From contig NZ_JADFCM010000001.1 of NCBI RefSeq assembly GCF_015234585.1, forward strand, positions 1,302,001 to 1,366,000: 64,000 nt of DNA, read 5' to 3'. This document shows, in pieces, positions 8,522 to 17,579 of this stretch. The DNA comes from Pseudalkalibacillus hwajinpoensis (GTDB lineage Bacteria; Bacillota; Bacilli; Bacillales; Guptibacillaceae). The notes beneath the pieces are model-generated. The model was not told the origin of the DNA, ran no database searches, and worked only from the letters and a program-made list of their open reading frames with translations. The position numbers and the translations under genes were made by a program. Within the stretch, counting starts at the first letter, position 1, and every line of letters starts with the position of its first letter.

Positions 8522-10237
8522 ATGGAATTGAAACCGCTTTCTGCTACATTGGGTAATCATAATTTACAGGATTATGAAGCTACATACGAGAATTTTGATT
8601 GGAAAGACGTGGAGAAAACATTTACCTGGAGTGAGACAGGTAATGTCAATATGGCCTACGAAGCAATCGATAGGCACGCTGAGTCCGATCGTAAAAACAA
8701 AGTAGCTCTTTATTTTTCTGACCCAACACGAGATGAGAAGTATACGTACAGTGAGATGAAAGCAATGAGTAACAAAGCAGGTAACGTTCTAAAAAAAGTG
8801 AATGTCGAAAAAGGAGATAGGGTCTTTATTTTCATGCCAAGATCTCCTGAGCTATACTTCATTCTACTCGGAACGCTTAAGTTAGGTGCGATTGCTGGCC
8901 CACTTTTTGAAGCCTTTATGGAAGGTGCAGTAAGGGATCGTCTTGAGGATAGTGAAGCAAAGGTACTTGTTACAACACCTGAGCTACTTGAGCGCGTTCC
9001 GGTTGATGAGCTTCCCAATCTCGAAAGTGTTGTGCTAGTAGGAGATAACGTTAATGAAGAAGGTCCTTATATAGACTTTTATAAGCATTTTGAATCAGCA
9101 GAAAAGAAGCTTAAAATAGAATGGGTTGACCGTGAAGATGGTATGATTCTCCATTACACATCAGGTTCAACTGGTAAGCCGAAAGGCGTACTTCATGTTC
9201 ATAATGCGATGATACAACACTACCAAACGGCGAAATGGGTACTTGACTTAAAAGAAGATGATGTCTACTGGTGTACAGCTGATCCAGGTTGGGTAACGGG
9301 GACGTCATATGGCATATTTGCTCCATGGCTTGCTGGAACGTCGAACGTCATTCGTGGGGGTCGTTTTAGTCCAGAAGATTGGTACGGTACGATCGAAAAA
9401 TATGAAGTAACTGTATGGTATAGTGCTCCTACTGCATTTCGTATGCTTATGGGTGCGGGAGATGAGATCGTTAAGAAATTCGAACTTTCATCTTTACGTC
9501 ATGTACTAAGCGTAGGAGAGCCATTAAATCCTGAGGTTATTAAATGGGGTAACAAAGTTCTTGAACGGAGAATTCATGATAACTGGTGGATGACAGAAAC
9601 GGGAGCACAGCTAATCAGTAATTATCCATCAATGGAAATAAAGCCAGGATCAATGGGCAAACCAATTCCAGGCGTGCACGCAGCAATCGTAGATGATCAA
9701 GGAAATGAACTTCCTGCTAATCGAATGGGGAACCTTGCGATTAAAAAAGGCTGGCCATCAATGATGCGAGCGATTTGGAATCGTCCTGAAAAATATGAAA
9801 GCTATTTCTTAAAAGGAGACTGGTACGTATCTGGTGATTCAGCTTATAAAGATGAGGACGGATACTTCTGGTTCCAGGGGCGAGTCGATGATGTTATTAT
9901 GACTTCGGGTGAAAGAGTTGGTCCATTTGAAGTTGAAAGTAAACTAGTCGAACATAGTGCTGTTGCTGAAGCTGGGGTGATTGGGAAACCGGATCCTGTG
10001 CGAGGTGAAATTATTAAAGCCTTTATTTCACTTAGAGATGGTCATGAACCGTCTGATGAGCTGATGGAAGAGATAAGAAATTTCGTTAAAAAAGGACTTG
10101 CAGCTCATGCAGCACCTCGAGAAATCGAATTTAGAGATAAGCTTCCGAAAACGAGAAGTGGTAAGATCATGCGTCGCGTATTAAAGGCGTGGGAGCTGGA
10201 TTTACCAACTGGCGATTTGTCTACAATGGAAGATTAA
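8522..10237 (+). CDS. acsA: acetyl-CoA synthetase
   Basis: AcsA activates acetate to acetyl-CoA through acetyl-AMP. The 571-residue ANL-superfamily protein carries the AMP-binding P-loop YTSGSTGKPKG, NWWMTETG, the D-x-x-YF-WFQGRVDD hinge and the C-terminal PKTRSGKIMRR. The Lys at about 548 is the residue acetylated by AcuA and deacetylated by AcuC, both encoded next door on the other strand. GGAGGAG precedes ATG 8522. It ends in a shared bidirectional terminator with the convergent PBP gene. Confidence 0.95.
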   Translation: MELKPLSATLGNHNLQDYEATYENFDWKDVEKTFTWSETGNVNMAYEAIDRHAESDRKNKVALYFSDPTRDEKYTYSEMKAMSNKAGNVLKKVNVEKGDRVFIFMPRSPELYFILLGTLKLGAIAGPLFEAFMEGAVRDRLEDSEAKVLVTTPELLERVPVDELPNLESVVLVGDNVNEEGPYIDFYKHFESAEKKLKIEWVDREDGMILHYTSGSTGKPKGVLHVHNAMIQHYQTAKWVLDLKEDDVYWCTADPGWVTGTSYGIFAPWLAGTSNVIRGGRFSPEDWYGTIEKYEVTVWYSAPTAFRMLMGAGDEIVKKFELSSLRHVLSVGEPLNPEVIKWGNKVLERRIHDNWWMTETGAQLISNYPSMEIKPGSMGKPIPGVHAAIVDDQGNELPANRMGNLAIKKGWPSMMRAIWNRPEKYESYFLKGDWYVSGDSAYKDEDGYFWFQGRVDDVIMTSGERVGPFEVESKLVEHSAVAEAGVIGKPDPVRGEIIKAFISLRDGHEPSDELMEEIRNFVKKGLAAHAAPREIEFRDKLPKTRSGKIMRRVLKAWELDLPTGDLSTMED

Positions 10238-10246
10238 GTAATAGAA

Positions 10247-10280
10247 AACAGCCTGCAGCATATTGCTGCAGGCTGTTTTT
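10247..10280. terminator. bidirectional terminator between acsA and the PBP gene
   Basis: AACAGCCTGCAGCA/TGCTGCAGGCTGTT 14-bp stem with a 3-nt loop and T7. Confidence 0.9.
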
Positions 10281-13200
10281 TTACTGGTCGTTATTGCTTG
10301 TGTTGCCGCCGGTGCTGTTTGAATTATTTCCGCTGTCAGCACCATTTGTAGGACTACTGTTTCCATTGTTATTTCCATTACCAGAGTTGTTGGAGTTGTT
10401 ATCATTTGCATTTTCACCGGTGTTGGTATTCCCTTCATTTGAAGATGAATCTTCTGAGTTGCTGGATTCATCACTCTCATTATCGGAGGGAGCATTATTT
10501 TCGTTCTCTTCATTATCAGAAGCTTCATCATTTTCTTCATCTGTTGAAGGTTCTGCTTCTTGCTTTTTCTCAGGTTTTGGCTCTGGTTTATCAGACCAAT
10601 CTCCATTTGTTACTTTAGCCGATGGTCCCGATTCATTCCCAGCTACATCAACTGCTGTTACGTAATAGGCATATGCACCAGAAGGGATGTTGAATGAGCT
10701 ACCATCAGATGCTTTTACGCTTCCAAGCTTCGTAAATGAACTACTACCGTTCGAAGCGCGATAAATACGATAACCAACAATATCACTTTCACCTGAAGCA
10801 CCCCAATTTAGTGAAGAGCCACTTATTGAAACGCCACCAACTGCGCCAGGTTTTTTCCCATTTTCTGAAGCAGTTTTTCCTTCTGAAACGATATTTAAAT
10901 CACTAAATCCAGAAGGGAGAAGCTGTGAAATATCAACTCCTGAGAAGTAATCCTCTTTAATCATGACTCCGCTGGATACAAACTCTTCTGGAGTGGAACT
11001 AAGTGCTTGATAGGTCTTACCATTCATGATGACATAACGTCCTTGAGTGAGACTGTCATCCACTTCAGTTGGTACATACTTTGCGTTGAATAGATCAGTT
11101 TTGACAAGTCCGGCTTTCTGACAGAGATCAGAGGCGAGCTTTCCAGATATACCACAGAACGAACGTCGCACAATACCCGTTGGCATTTTGAATGATTCTT
11201 CTGGATCCATTATTTCTGGTTTTTTATCATAAGCGGCATTAGCAAATAGTGCCCATAAGTTTTTGTTTCTGTTGGCATATTGACTATCCATGCTAATTTG
11301 TTTGTCATATCCAGTCCATACACCTAGTGAAACATTAGGATTGACTGCTACAAACCATGAATCATAATAATTTTGTCCAGTTCCTGTTTTTCCTGCCCAA
11401 TCAGAAGCGAATTTTAATTTCCCTGGAATGTCTTGGGCAGTACCCTGGTTAACTACATCACGCATCATATCGATTGATAGATAGGCAGTTTGAGGACTGA
11501 AAACATCCACTGGTTCTGGTTTTTGTTCGAAAATGGTGTTTCCATCGCGGTCAACTATTTTATCAATTAAATAAGCATCAACAAACTTTCCTCCATTAGC
11601 AAACGTGCCAAATGCGTTGGTATTCTCTTCGACACTTACTCCCCGTTGTAGCGCACCAATTGCCATTGAAGGATTGGTTCGATCATCAAGAGTCATTGTA
11701 CTAAAGCCCATCTTCACCAAATAGTCGGTTGCGTCCACTGGGTTCATTTTATTATAAACTCGAACAGCTGGAACGTTATAAGACCTTTCCAACGCTTTAC
11801 GTGCAGTTACAAGACCATGGTAGTTTGATGAATAGTTACCAGGATTATATCCATCTTGAATTGGTAAGTCTGGCACAATATAGCCAGGCTGAACTTTTCC
11901 CATTTCCATTGCCGGGGCATAGTCAAGCAATGGTTTCATTGTAGAACCGTTTGATCGATAGGCGTCTGTAGCATGGTTAAGTTCTTCTTGCGCGAAATCC
12001 CTTCCACCAACAAATGAAAGGATTTTTCCAGTTTTATTTTCGATGAGGATACTACCTACTTGCATAGGAAATTCTTTATTTTCAAGCTCTCCAGTTTCAG
12101 GATTTTGCACGGAGAGGGTTTTAGCACTTTGGAAATAGCTTCCGTTTTCTAGTACTTTATCTCTTGCAGCATTCATAGATTCATAAATATCTTTGTCAAT
12201 TGTAGTATATATTTTATATCCATTTTTGCGAAGCTCTTTCTCTGCATTACTCATAAATTCAAGGAATACATCTGAATTTTCTTGAACTTCTTCCCATTTC
12301 AAATCCATTTTCTTGGCTATTTCCGTTGCAGATCTACCAGTAACGTTAGCATCATAAGTAATTTGATTGTAATAGTCTACACTCTTCGAAAGTTCCTTCC
12401 CGTCATATCCTTCTTCATTGGCGATCTGCTCGGCAAGAACTCGCTTCGCACGATCTTCAATCTCAAATGTAAGGTAAGGGTATTTTTCTACTGGCGAAGG
12501 CGAAGACTCAGCTAGATTTTTTTCAATATCGTATTCTAGCGCTTTGTTATACTCTTCTTCAGTGATTGTTTCTTCTTCATACATACGATATAGAACAAAT
12601 TCCATCCGATCGATTCCAGCTGAAAGATCCTTCTTTACCTCACCCGAATTTGTAAAAGGGGTGTATGTATAAGGGTTTTTGGGAATACCTGCAATGAATG
12701 CAGCTTGAGGCAAATTTAAATCACTAGCATTTACACCAAATATGCCCTGTGAGGCTGCTTGTACGCCCGCAATATTATTACCGGAAGCATTTCGTCCATA
12801 AGGAACGATATTAAGGTATGCTTCTAGAATTTCTTCTTTATTAAAGAAATTTTCGAGTCGAAGAGCGAGTAGCATTTCTTTTGCTTTTCGTTCGAAAGAA
12901 ACTTCTCTTGTTAGAATCTGGTTCTTAACTAACTGTTGTGTTAATGTACTACCACCGCTTCGATCATCTGAATTGGTGACTTCTTGAAGAACGGCACGTC
13001 CAATTGCTTTTGGAACAATACCATCGTGATCGAAGAAATATTCATCTTCTGTGGAAATAACTGCTTTTTGTAGAAGAGGAGAAACGTTTTTTAACTCAAC
13101 CTCTTTTCGCTCAATATCAGAACGAAAGTTACCAAGAAGAACATCACCTGCAAAATATACCTCACTGGTTTCTTCATAGTTATAAACGTCTCTCTTCATC

Positions 13201-13424
13201 TCATCGTAAGAGCGAATCGGTTCATCTTTAACAAGTGATGCGAAATATCCTGCACCAACACCACCGGCGAAAATAGTGCCCATTAGACCTAGCACGATAA
13301 AAATAAGAAATAAATTCCAAGTCACTTTGTAGGCGATCCTGGACCCGGTTAAGATGTTATATTCTTGTAATCTATCAATGAACGCGTTCCACTTCTGCCT
13401 GATAGAAGAAAAAAGCTCTCGCAT
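10281..13424 (-). CDS. class A penicillin-binding protein (PBP1A-type) with FN3 domain and acidic Asn/Ser tail
   Basis: A 1047-residue bifunctional peptidoglycan synthase. One membrane helix lies at about 34-58. The glycosyltransferase domain shows ED at 126-127 with EYFFDHDGI, and GGSTLTQQ at 157-164. The transpeptidase has STMK at 494-497, SYN at 548-550 and KTGTG at 679-683. A fibronectin type III-like domain occupies about 845-935. The last 108 residues are a low-complexity tail rich in Asn, Ser, Glu and Asp. GAGGGGG precedes ATG 13424, and TGCTATAAT (13454-13462 on this strand) is an extended -10. It resembles Bacillus PonA-type enzymes in layout but is not in this position in B. subtilis. 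Confidence 0.9.
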   Translation of the reverse strand: MRELFSSIRQKWNAFIDRLQEYNILTGSRIAYKVTWNLFLIFIVLGLMGTIFAGGVGAGYFASLVKDEPIRSYDEMKRDVYNYEETSEVYFAGDVLLGNFRSDIERKEVELKNVSPLLQKAVISTEDEYFFDHDGIVPKAIGRAVLQEVTNSDDRSGGSTLTQQLVKNQILTREVSFERKAKEMLLALRLENFFNKEEILEAYLNIVPYGRNASGNNIAGVQAASQGIFGVNASDLNLPQAAFIAGIPKNPYTYTPFTNSGEVKKDLSAGIDRMEFVLYRMYEEETITEEEYNKALEYDIEKNLAESSPSPVEKYPYLTFEIEDRAKRVLAEQIANEEGYDGKELSKSVDYYNQITYDANVTGRSATEIAKKMDLKWEEVQENSDVFLEFMSNAEKELRKNGYKIYTTIDKDIYESMNAARDKVLENGSYFQSAKTLSVQNPETGELENKEFPMQVGSILIENKTGKILSFVGGRDFAQEELNHATDAYRSNGSTMKPLLDYAPAMEMGKVQPGYIVPDLPIQDGYNPGNYSSNYHGLVTARKALERSYNVPAVRVYNKMNPVDATDYLVKMGFSTMTLDDRTNPSMAIGALQRGVSVEENTNAFGTFANGGKFVDAYLIDKIVDRDGNTIFEQKPEPVDVFSPQTAYLSIDMMRDVVNQGTAQDIPGKLKFASDWAGKTGTGQNYYDSWFVAVNPNVSLGVWTGYDKQISMDSQYANRNKNLWALFANAAYDKKPEIMDPEESFKMPTGIVRRSFCGISGKLASDLCQKAGLVKTDLFNAKYVPTEVDDSLTQGRYVIMNGKTYQALSSTPEEFVSSGVMIKEDYFSGVDISQLLPSGFSDLNIVSEGKTASENGKKPGAVGGVSISGSSLNWGASGESDIVGYRIYRASNGSSSFTKLGSVKASDGSSFNIPSGAYAYYVTAVDVAGNESGPSAKVTNGDWSDKPEPKPEKKQEAEPSTDEENDEASDNEENENNAPSDNESDESSNSEDSSSNEGNTNTGENANDNNSNNSGNGNNNGNSSPTNGADSGNNSNSTGGNTSNNDQ

Positions 13425-13453
13425 TCCTATACCCCCTCAAATTAATCCTGTTT

Positions 13454-13462
13454 ATTATAGCA
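13454..13462 (-). promoter_or_regulatory. extended -10 promoter of the PBP gene
   Basis: TGC-TATAAT on the minus strand about 30 nt before the start codon; the -35 is weak. Confidence 0.5.
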
Positions 13463-13512
13463 TATGTCGTCGAGATTTGTATAAACTGGTAGGGATTTCT
13501 ATAGGCTTAGAA

Positions 13513-13541
13513 TTGACATGATTTTACCTTTGTGATATTAA
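13513..13541 (+). promoter_or_regulatory. sigma-A promoter of the tyrS T-box transcript
   Basis: TTGACA at 13513-13518, 17-nt spacer, TATTAA at 13536-13541 with TGA directly before it (extended -10). Confidence 0.75.
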
Positions 13542-13555
13542 TTTAATTAGTGTTT

Positions 13556-13810
13556 TTTAATGAACGACATGCCTTGATTGGACGAAGTAGCATTTTTCTC
13601 CCTTTTTCAGAGAGCTGATGTGCGGTGAGAATCAGCATAAAGGAAAATGTGAATTACCTCCATGAGCATCTAATGGGAAAGACAGTGTCTGTGTAGCATT
13701 AGACGGTTCAGACCGTTATTCTGACTGAGTGGGAGAAAGGTTACTTTCTTCAACAAGGGTGGTACCGCGATGAAACTCGTCCCTTTTCTGGGGCGGGTTT
13801 TTTTTGTTTT
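13556..13810 (+). ncRNA. T-box riboswitch controlling tyrS
   Basis: Leader with the invariant T-box AAGGGTGGTACCGCG at 13755-13769, followed by a terminator (13773-13808, stem AACTCGTCCC/GGGGCGGGTT and eight T). The distal stem I carries AGAGAGCTGATG and GGTG. In the proximal internal loop the triplet TAC at 13655-13657 (context GAATTACC) is the best specifier candidate and encodes Tyr, matching the downstream gene. Uncharged tRNA-Tyr would stabilise the antiterminator and turn tyrS on. Confidence 0.9.
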
Positions 13811-13875
13811 TTTGCCCATTAAGATTATTTTAGTGGTTTGCCAAAAGATATTATTAACGAAAGGGAGTCGATTAC

Positions 13876-15141
13876 ATGCACATATTAGAAGAATTAGAAG
13901 CAAGAGGACTTTTAAATCAAGTTACAGATAGAGAGGGCCTTGAAAAGGAACTTTCAGAAAACCGCATTGCTCTTTATTCTGGCTTTGATCCTACAGCTGA
14001 TAGCCTTCATATTGGGCATCTTTTGCCTGTTCTAGCCCTACGTAGATTTCAGTTAGCTGGCCACACGCCGATTGCGCTTGTTGGTGGAGCTACTGGGCTG
14101 ATTGGTGACCCTAGTGGCCGTTCAAATGAACGTACGTTGAATTCAGAAGACATCGTAAAAGATTGGACGAATAAGTTACAGGGGCAGCTTGCTCGCTTTT
14201 TGGATTTTGGAACAGATGCGAACTCTGCAAAAGCTGTAAACAACTACGACTGGATTGGGGAGCTAAATGTTATTCCATTCCTGCGTGATGTTGGAAAGAA
14301 CTTTGGTTTGAACTATATGCTTGCGAAAGATTCTGTTACTTCACGTCTTGAAGCGGGAATTTCTTTTACAGAATTTACGTATATGATTCTTCAATCATAT
14401 GATTTTCTTCAGCTTTACCGGAAAGAAAACTGTCGTCTTCAAATTGGAGGAAGTGACCAATGGGGGAACATCACAGCAGGTCTTGAACTGATTCGTAAAG
14501 AAGAAGGCAGCGAAGAGTCTTCAAAAGCCTATGGAGCAACATTCCCACTTGTTACGAAGAGTGATGGTTCTAAGTTCGGTAAATCTGAAGGTGGAGCGAT
14601 TTGGCTTGATGCCGATAAAACCTCTCCTTACGAATTCTATCAGTTCTGGATTAACACAGATGATCGTGATGTTGTGAAATTCCTTCAATACTTTACCTTC
14701 TTAAGTATTGAAGAAATTAAAGAGATTGAATCTAAGCACATCGAGGCGCCTGAAAAAAGAGAAGCTCATCGTACTCTTGCTGAAGAAGTGACAAAGCTTG
14801 TTCACGGAGAAGAAAAACTTCAGCAGGCAATCAACATCTCGGAAGCGCTGTTCAGTGGTGACATTAAACAGCTAACAGCTGATGAAATCCGTTTAGGTTT
14901 TAAGGATGTTCCTTCTTACCATGTAGAAGATAATGAAAAGGGACTTATCGATCTTCTTGTAGAAGCTGGTATATCTTCATCTAAGCGCCAGGCAAGAGAA
15001 GATGTGAAAAATGGAGCGGTGTATATCAACGGTGAACGGTGTCAGGAAATGGATAAAGTTATTTCAGAAAGCGACCAAATCGAAAATCAATACGTGATTA
15101 TTCGTAGAGGGAAGAAGAAATATTACCTTCTTACTTACTAA
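13876..15141 (+). CDS. tyrS: tyrosyl-tRNA synthetase
   Basis: TyrS charges tRNA-Tyr. The 421-residue class I synthetase has HIGH at 45-48, the tyrosine-binding stretch LQIGGSDQWGN (188-198), KFGKS at 233-237 and an S4 RNA-binding domain at the C-terminus (RQAREDVKNGAVYING). GAAAGGGAG lies 5' of ATG 13876. Expression is set by the T-box leader and terminator immediately upstream. Confidence 0.97.
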   Translation: MHILEELEARGLLNQVTDREGLEKELSENRIALYSGFDPTADSLHIGHLLPVLALRRFQLAGHTPIALVGGATGLIGDPSGRSNERTLNSEDIVKDWTNKLQGQLARFLDFGTDANSAKAVNNYDWIGELNVIPFLRDVGKNFGLNYMLAKDSVTSRLEAGISFTEFTYMILQSYDFLQLYRKENCRLQIGGSDQWGNITAGLELIRKEEGSEESSKAYGATFPLVTKSDGSKFGKSEGGAIWLDADKTSPYEFYQFWINTDDRDVVKFLQYFTFLSIEEIKEIESKHIEAPEKREAHRTLAEEVTKLVHGEEKLQQAINISEALFSGDIKQLTADEIRLGFKDVPSYHVEDNEKGLIDLLVEAGISSSKRQAREDVKNGAVYINGERCQEMDKVISESDQIENQYVIIRRGKKKYYLLTY

Positions 15142-15182
15142 TCATTTAGCTATTTTAACTAATACTGGTAATTCCCAATAAC

Positions 15183-15235
15183 GAATAGTTATCACAGAGA
15201 GTAAATGAGCTAAAAATCACCAGCGGTTATTAACA
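15183..15235 (+). repeat. diverged intergenic repeat, copy 1 (after tyrS)
   Basis: An ungapped 53-nt stretch that matches 30592-30644 at 37 positions, including GTTATCAC, GTAAATGAGC and TTAACA. It lies between the tyrS stop and a terminator at 15244. The flanking sequence 15154-15182 is only loosely alike. Nature unknown. Confidence 0.5.
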
Positions 15236-15243
15236 GCCAATCA

Positions 15244-15293
15244 TAAAGAGGAAGACCCTCCCATTGAAAAAAAGGAGGGTCTTTCTCTTTTTT
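15244..15293 (+). terminator. terminator of tyrS
   Basis: AAGACCCTCC/GGAGGGTCTT stem extended by AAAGAG/CTCTTT and a long T run. Confidence 0.85.
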
Positions 15294-15328
15294 TTTTATG
15301 TTTTTTGTGCTAAGTAAATTGGGACATA

Positions 15329-15359
15329 AAAAAACCCCGGAATAAGTTCCGGGGTTTTT
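15329..15359. terminator. terminator of rpsD
   Basis: AAAAACCCCGGAA/TTCCGGGGTTTTT hairpin directly after rpsD on the minus strand; usable in both directions. Confidence 0.9.
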
Positions 15360-15367
15360 GAAACAGC

Positions 15368-15970
15368 TTAACGAGAGTAGTACTCAACGATAAGAGCTTC
15401 AGTGATTTCAGCAGGAAGTTCAGAACGCTCAGGAAGACGAGAGAACGTACCTTCAAGCTTATCTGCATCGAAAGTAAGGTATTCTGGAACGAAATTGTTT
15501 ACTTCGATAGCTTCTTTGATGATGTCAAGGTTGTTAGACTTCTCACGAACGCTGATCACTTGACCAGTCGCTACACGGTAAGAAGGAATGTCAACGCGTT
15601 TGCCATCAACTGTGATGTGGCCGTGGTTAACTAGCTGACGAGCCTGACGGCGAGTGCGAGCTAGACCTAGACGATAAACAAGGTTATCAAGACGAGCTTC
15701 AAGAAGAATCATGAAGTTTTCACCATGAACACCTTTCATTTTGCCAGCATCATCGAAAAGACGACGGAATTGACGCTCAGTCATGCCGTACATGTGACGA
15801 AGCTTTTGCTTCTCTTGAAGTTGAAGACCATATTCAGAAAGCTTTCTACGCTGGTTAGGTCCGTGTTGACCTGGAGCGTAAGGACGCTTTTCCAATTCTT
15901 TACCTGTTCCACTTAGAGAAATACCAAGACGACGAGAAATTTTCCAACTTGGTCCTGTATAACGAGCCAT
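15368..15970 (-). CDS. rpsD: 30S ribosomal protein S4
   Basis: S4 is a primary 16S rRNA-binding protein of the small subunit and represses its own translation through its leader in Bacillus. The 200-residue protein has [16 protein letters not shown], the [22 protein letters not shown] segment and the S4 fold [34 protein letters not shown] 15970 follows AGGAGGAGC; the longer in-frame reading to 16054 runs into the structured leader and adds 28 residues not seen in S4. Monocistronic, with its own strong promoter and long leader. Confidence 0.97.
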   Translation of the reverse strand: MARYTGPSWKISRRLGISLSGTGKELEKRPYAPGQHGPNQRRKLSEYGLQLQEKQKLRHMYGMTERQFRRLFDDAGKMKGVHGENFMILLEARLDNLVYRLGLARTRRQARQLVNHGHITVDGKRVDIPSYRVATGQVISVREKSNNLDIIKEAIEVNNFVPEYLTFDADKLEGTFSRLPERSELPAEITEALIVEYYSR

Positions 15971-16155
15971 AATTAGCTCCTCCTTTATACCATTATTATT
16001 GGTATAAAATAAAAACAGTGTCGTGATTCCGGGTTGTGCACATTGTGTTTTCACACGCCTTCACCTCGACAGCCGGAGGTTACGCGGCGTACCTATTAAA
16101 AGGAACACAATGAAATCACAGCCCGTCACGCTGCTGCCCATTCTTATTTTACACA
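15971..16155 (-). promoter_or_regulatory. rpsD 5' leader (S4 autoregulatory leader)
   Basis: About 185 nt lie between the promoter's predicted start and the rpsD ATG. The leader is GC-rich compared with its surroundings and holds complementary blocks (for example ACGCCGCGTAACCTCCGGC and GGGCAGCAGCGTGACGGGC) that can form a compact structure. S4 leaders with this role are known in Bacillaceae; the assignment is by position and structure potential. Confidence 0.65.
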
Positions 16156-16161
16156 AATGCT

Positions 16162-16190
16162 ATTGTAACTCTTTCAGTATTAGATGTCAA
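16162..16190 (-). promoter_or_regulatory. sigma-A promoter of rpsD
   Basis: Minus strand TTGACA (16185-16190), 17-nt spacer and TACAAT (16162-16167). Confidence 0.8.
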
Positions 16191-16269
16191 CTTTAGTAGA
16201 AATGAGATGGATAGATAGCACGTCGACATCATTTTTTAGGATATAAGAAAGATAAATACCTCTTCACCT

Positions 16270-16289
16270 TATAATAGAAAGCGCTTACA
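16270..16289 (+). promoter_or_regulatory. -10 box with overlapping CcpA cre site for the methionine gamma-lyase gene
   Basis: TATAAT at 16270-16275 and, sharing its last base, TAGAAAGCGCTTACA at 16275-16289, which matches WTGAAARCGYTTWNN at 14 of 15 positions. A cre on the transcription start predicts repression by CcpA. No good -35 was found at 17 nt. Confidence 0.65.
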
Positions 16290-16331
16290 ATGGAAGTGTA
16301 TCTAGCTATTTTATTACAGGGGGTTATTACT

Positions 16332-17510
16332 TTGACAGGGAAGCATCGCTTTGAAACAAAAACAATTCATGATGGATATGAATCTAAATCGCATCACAAC
16401 AGCCTGGCATCTCCTATTTATCAAACATCAACTTTTACCTTTGAAACAGCTGAGGCTGGTGAACGAAGGTTTGCAGGTGAGGAGCCTGGCTATATTTATT
16501 CTAGACTTGGAAACCCTACTGTTCGAATGTTGGAAGAGCGGATTGCCTCTCTTGAAAATGCTGAGGCAGGCTTAGCGTTTGGTTCGGGAATGGCCGCTGT
16601 GTCTGCTGTTCTTTTGAACCTAGTGAAGACAGGCGATCACATTCTTTGTTCAGAAGGGGTCTACGGATGTACTTTCGGATTACTTAAAATGTTAGAAGAG
16701 AAATTTTCGGTCGAACATGACTTGCTTCCGCTAGACTCAGTTGAGCAATTACAAAAAGCAATTCGTCCAAATACTACAGTTATTTATATTGAAACTCCGA
16801 TTAATCCAACATTGAAATTAATTGATCTTGAAATGGTTTCTACAGTCGCAAAAGAAAAAGGAATTAAGGTTGTTGTGGATAATACATTTTCGACTCCTTA
16901 TTTACAACGCCCGCTAGAATTTGGCTGTGACATTGTTTTGCATAGTGCAACGAAATATATTAGTGGCCATGGAGACGTGGTAGCTGGTTTAGTTGCGGGT
17001 GACCAAGAGACCATCTCTTCAATTGCTAAAAGTACGCAAAAAGATATAGGTGGAATTCTTTCACCATTCGATGCATGGCTATTGTTAAGAGGCTTAAAGA
17101 CCCTCCCTATTCGAATGGATCGTCACTCTTCAAATGCTAGACAAATTATGAAGAAATTAGCTGAGCATCCTGCCATAACGAACGTGATGTATCCGGGTAT
17201 GGAAGAATCTTCATCGTATGCTATTGCTCAAAAACAAATGAAGAGCTCAGGCGGTTTAATTAGTTTTGAAATTGCGGGGGAAAAGAAAGAATCCCAAGCC
17301 TTCATGAATAGACTTAATATGATTAAAATAGCTGTTAGTCTCGGGGATGCTGAAACCCTGATTCAACATCCCGCTACAATGACACATGCCGTTGTCCCGG
17401 AAGAGGAGAGATTAAGAATGGGGATTAGTGAAACTCTTATTCGCCTTTCTGTTGGTCTTGAAGCATGGGAGGATATTTGGGAAGATATTCTTCAAGCGTT
17501 AGAGAACTAA
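16332..17510 (+). CDS. PLP-dependent methionine gamma-lyase (Cys/Met metabolism family)
   Basis: A 392-residue Cys/Met-metabolism PLP enzyme. It has IYSRLGNPT, the Schiff-base Lys at about 208 in HSATKYISGHGD, and YGCTF with Cys at about 113. That Cys is diagnostic of methionine gamma-lyase, whereas cystathionine gamma-lyase/synthase have YGGT. Methionine gamma-lyase splits methionine to methanethiol, 2-oxobutyrate and ammonia. Start TTG 16332 is preferred: ACAGGGGG precedes it at proper spacing, while the in-frame ATG 16290 lies on the cre/transcription start. Single gene, terminator at 17511. Cystathionine gamma-lyase activity cannot be excluded. Confidence 0.8.
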   Translation: MTGKHRFETKTIHDGYESKSHHNSLASPIYQTSTFTFETAEAGERRFAGEEPGYIYSRLGNPTVRMLEERIASLENAEAGLAFGSGMAAVSAVLLNLVKTGDHILCSEGVYGCTFGLLKMLEEKFSVEHDLLPLDSVEQLQKAIRPNTTVIYIETPINPTLKLIDLEMVSTVAKEKGIKVVVDNTFSTPYLQRPLEFGCDIVLHSATKYISGHGDVVAGLVAGDQETISSIAKSTQKDIGGILSPFDAWLLLRGLKTLPIRMDRHSSNARQIMKKLAEHPAITNVMYPGMEESSSYAIAQKQMKSSGGLISFEIAGEKKESQAFMNRLNMIKIAVSLGDAETLIQHPATMTHAVVPEEERLRMGISETLIRLSVGLEAWEDIWEDILQALEN

Positions 17511-17546
17511 AAAAAGCCATTAGAGAATTTCTCTAATGGCTTTTTA
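17511..17546 (+). terminator. terminator of the methionine gamma-lyase gene
   Basis: AAAAAGCCATTAGAGAA/TTCTCTAATGGCTTTTT, a near-perfect 17-bp stem. Confidence 0.9.
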
Positions 17547-17579
17547 AGTAGTATAGGTTCAAAACACATTACTTTAACT

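Noticed and set aside
10202-10665. Open frames on both strands over the PBP tail
   Set aside because: They are shadows of the low-complexity Asn/Ser/Asp codons of the PBP tail.
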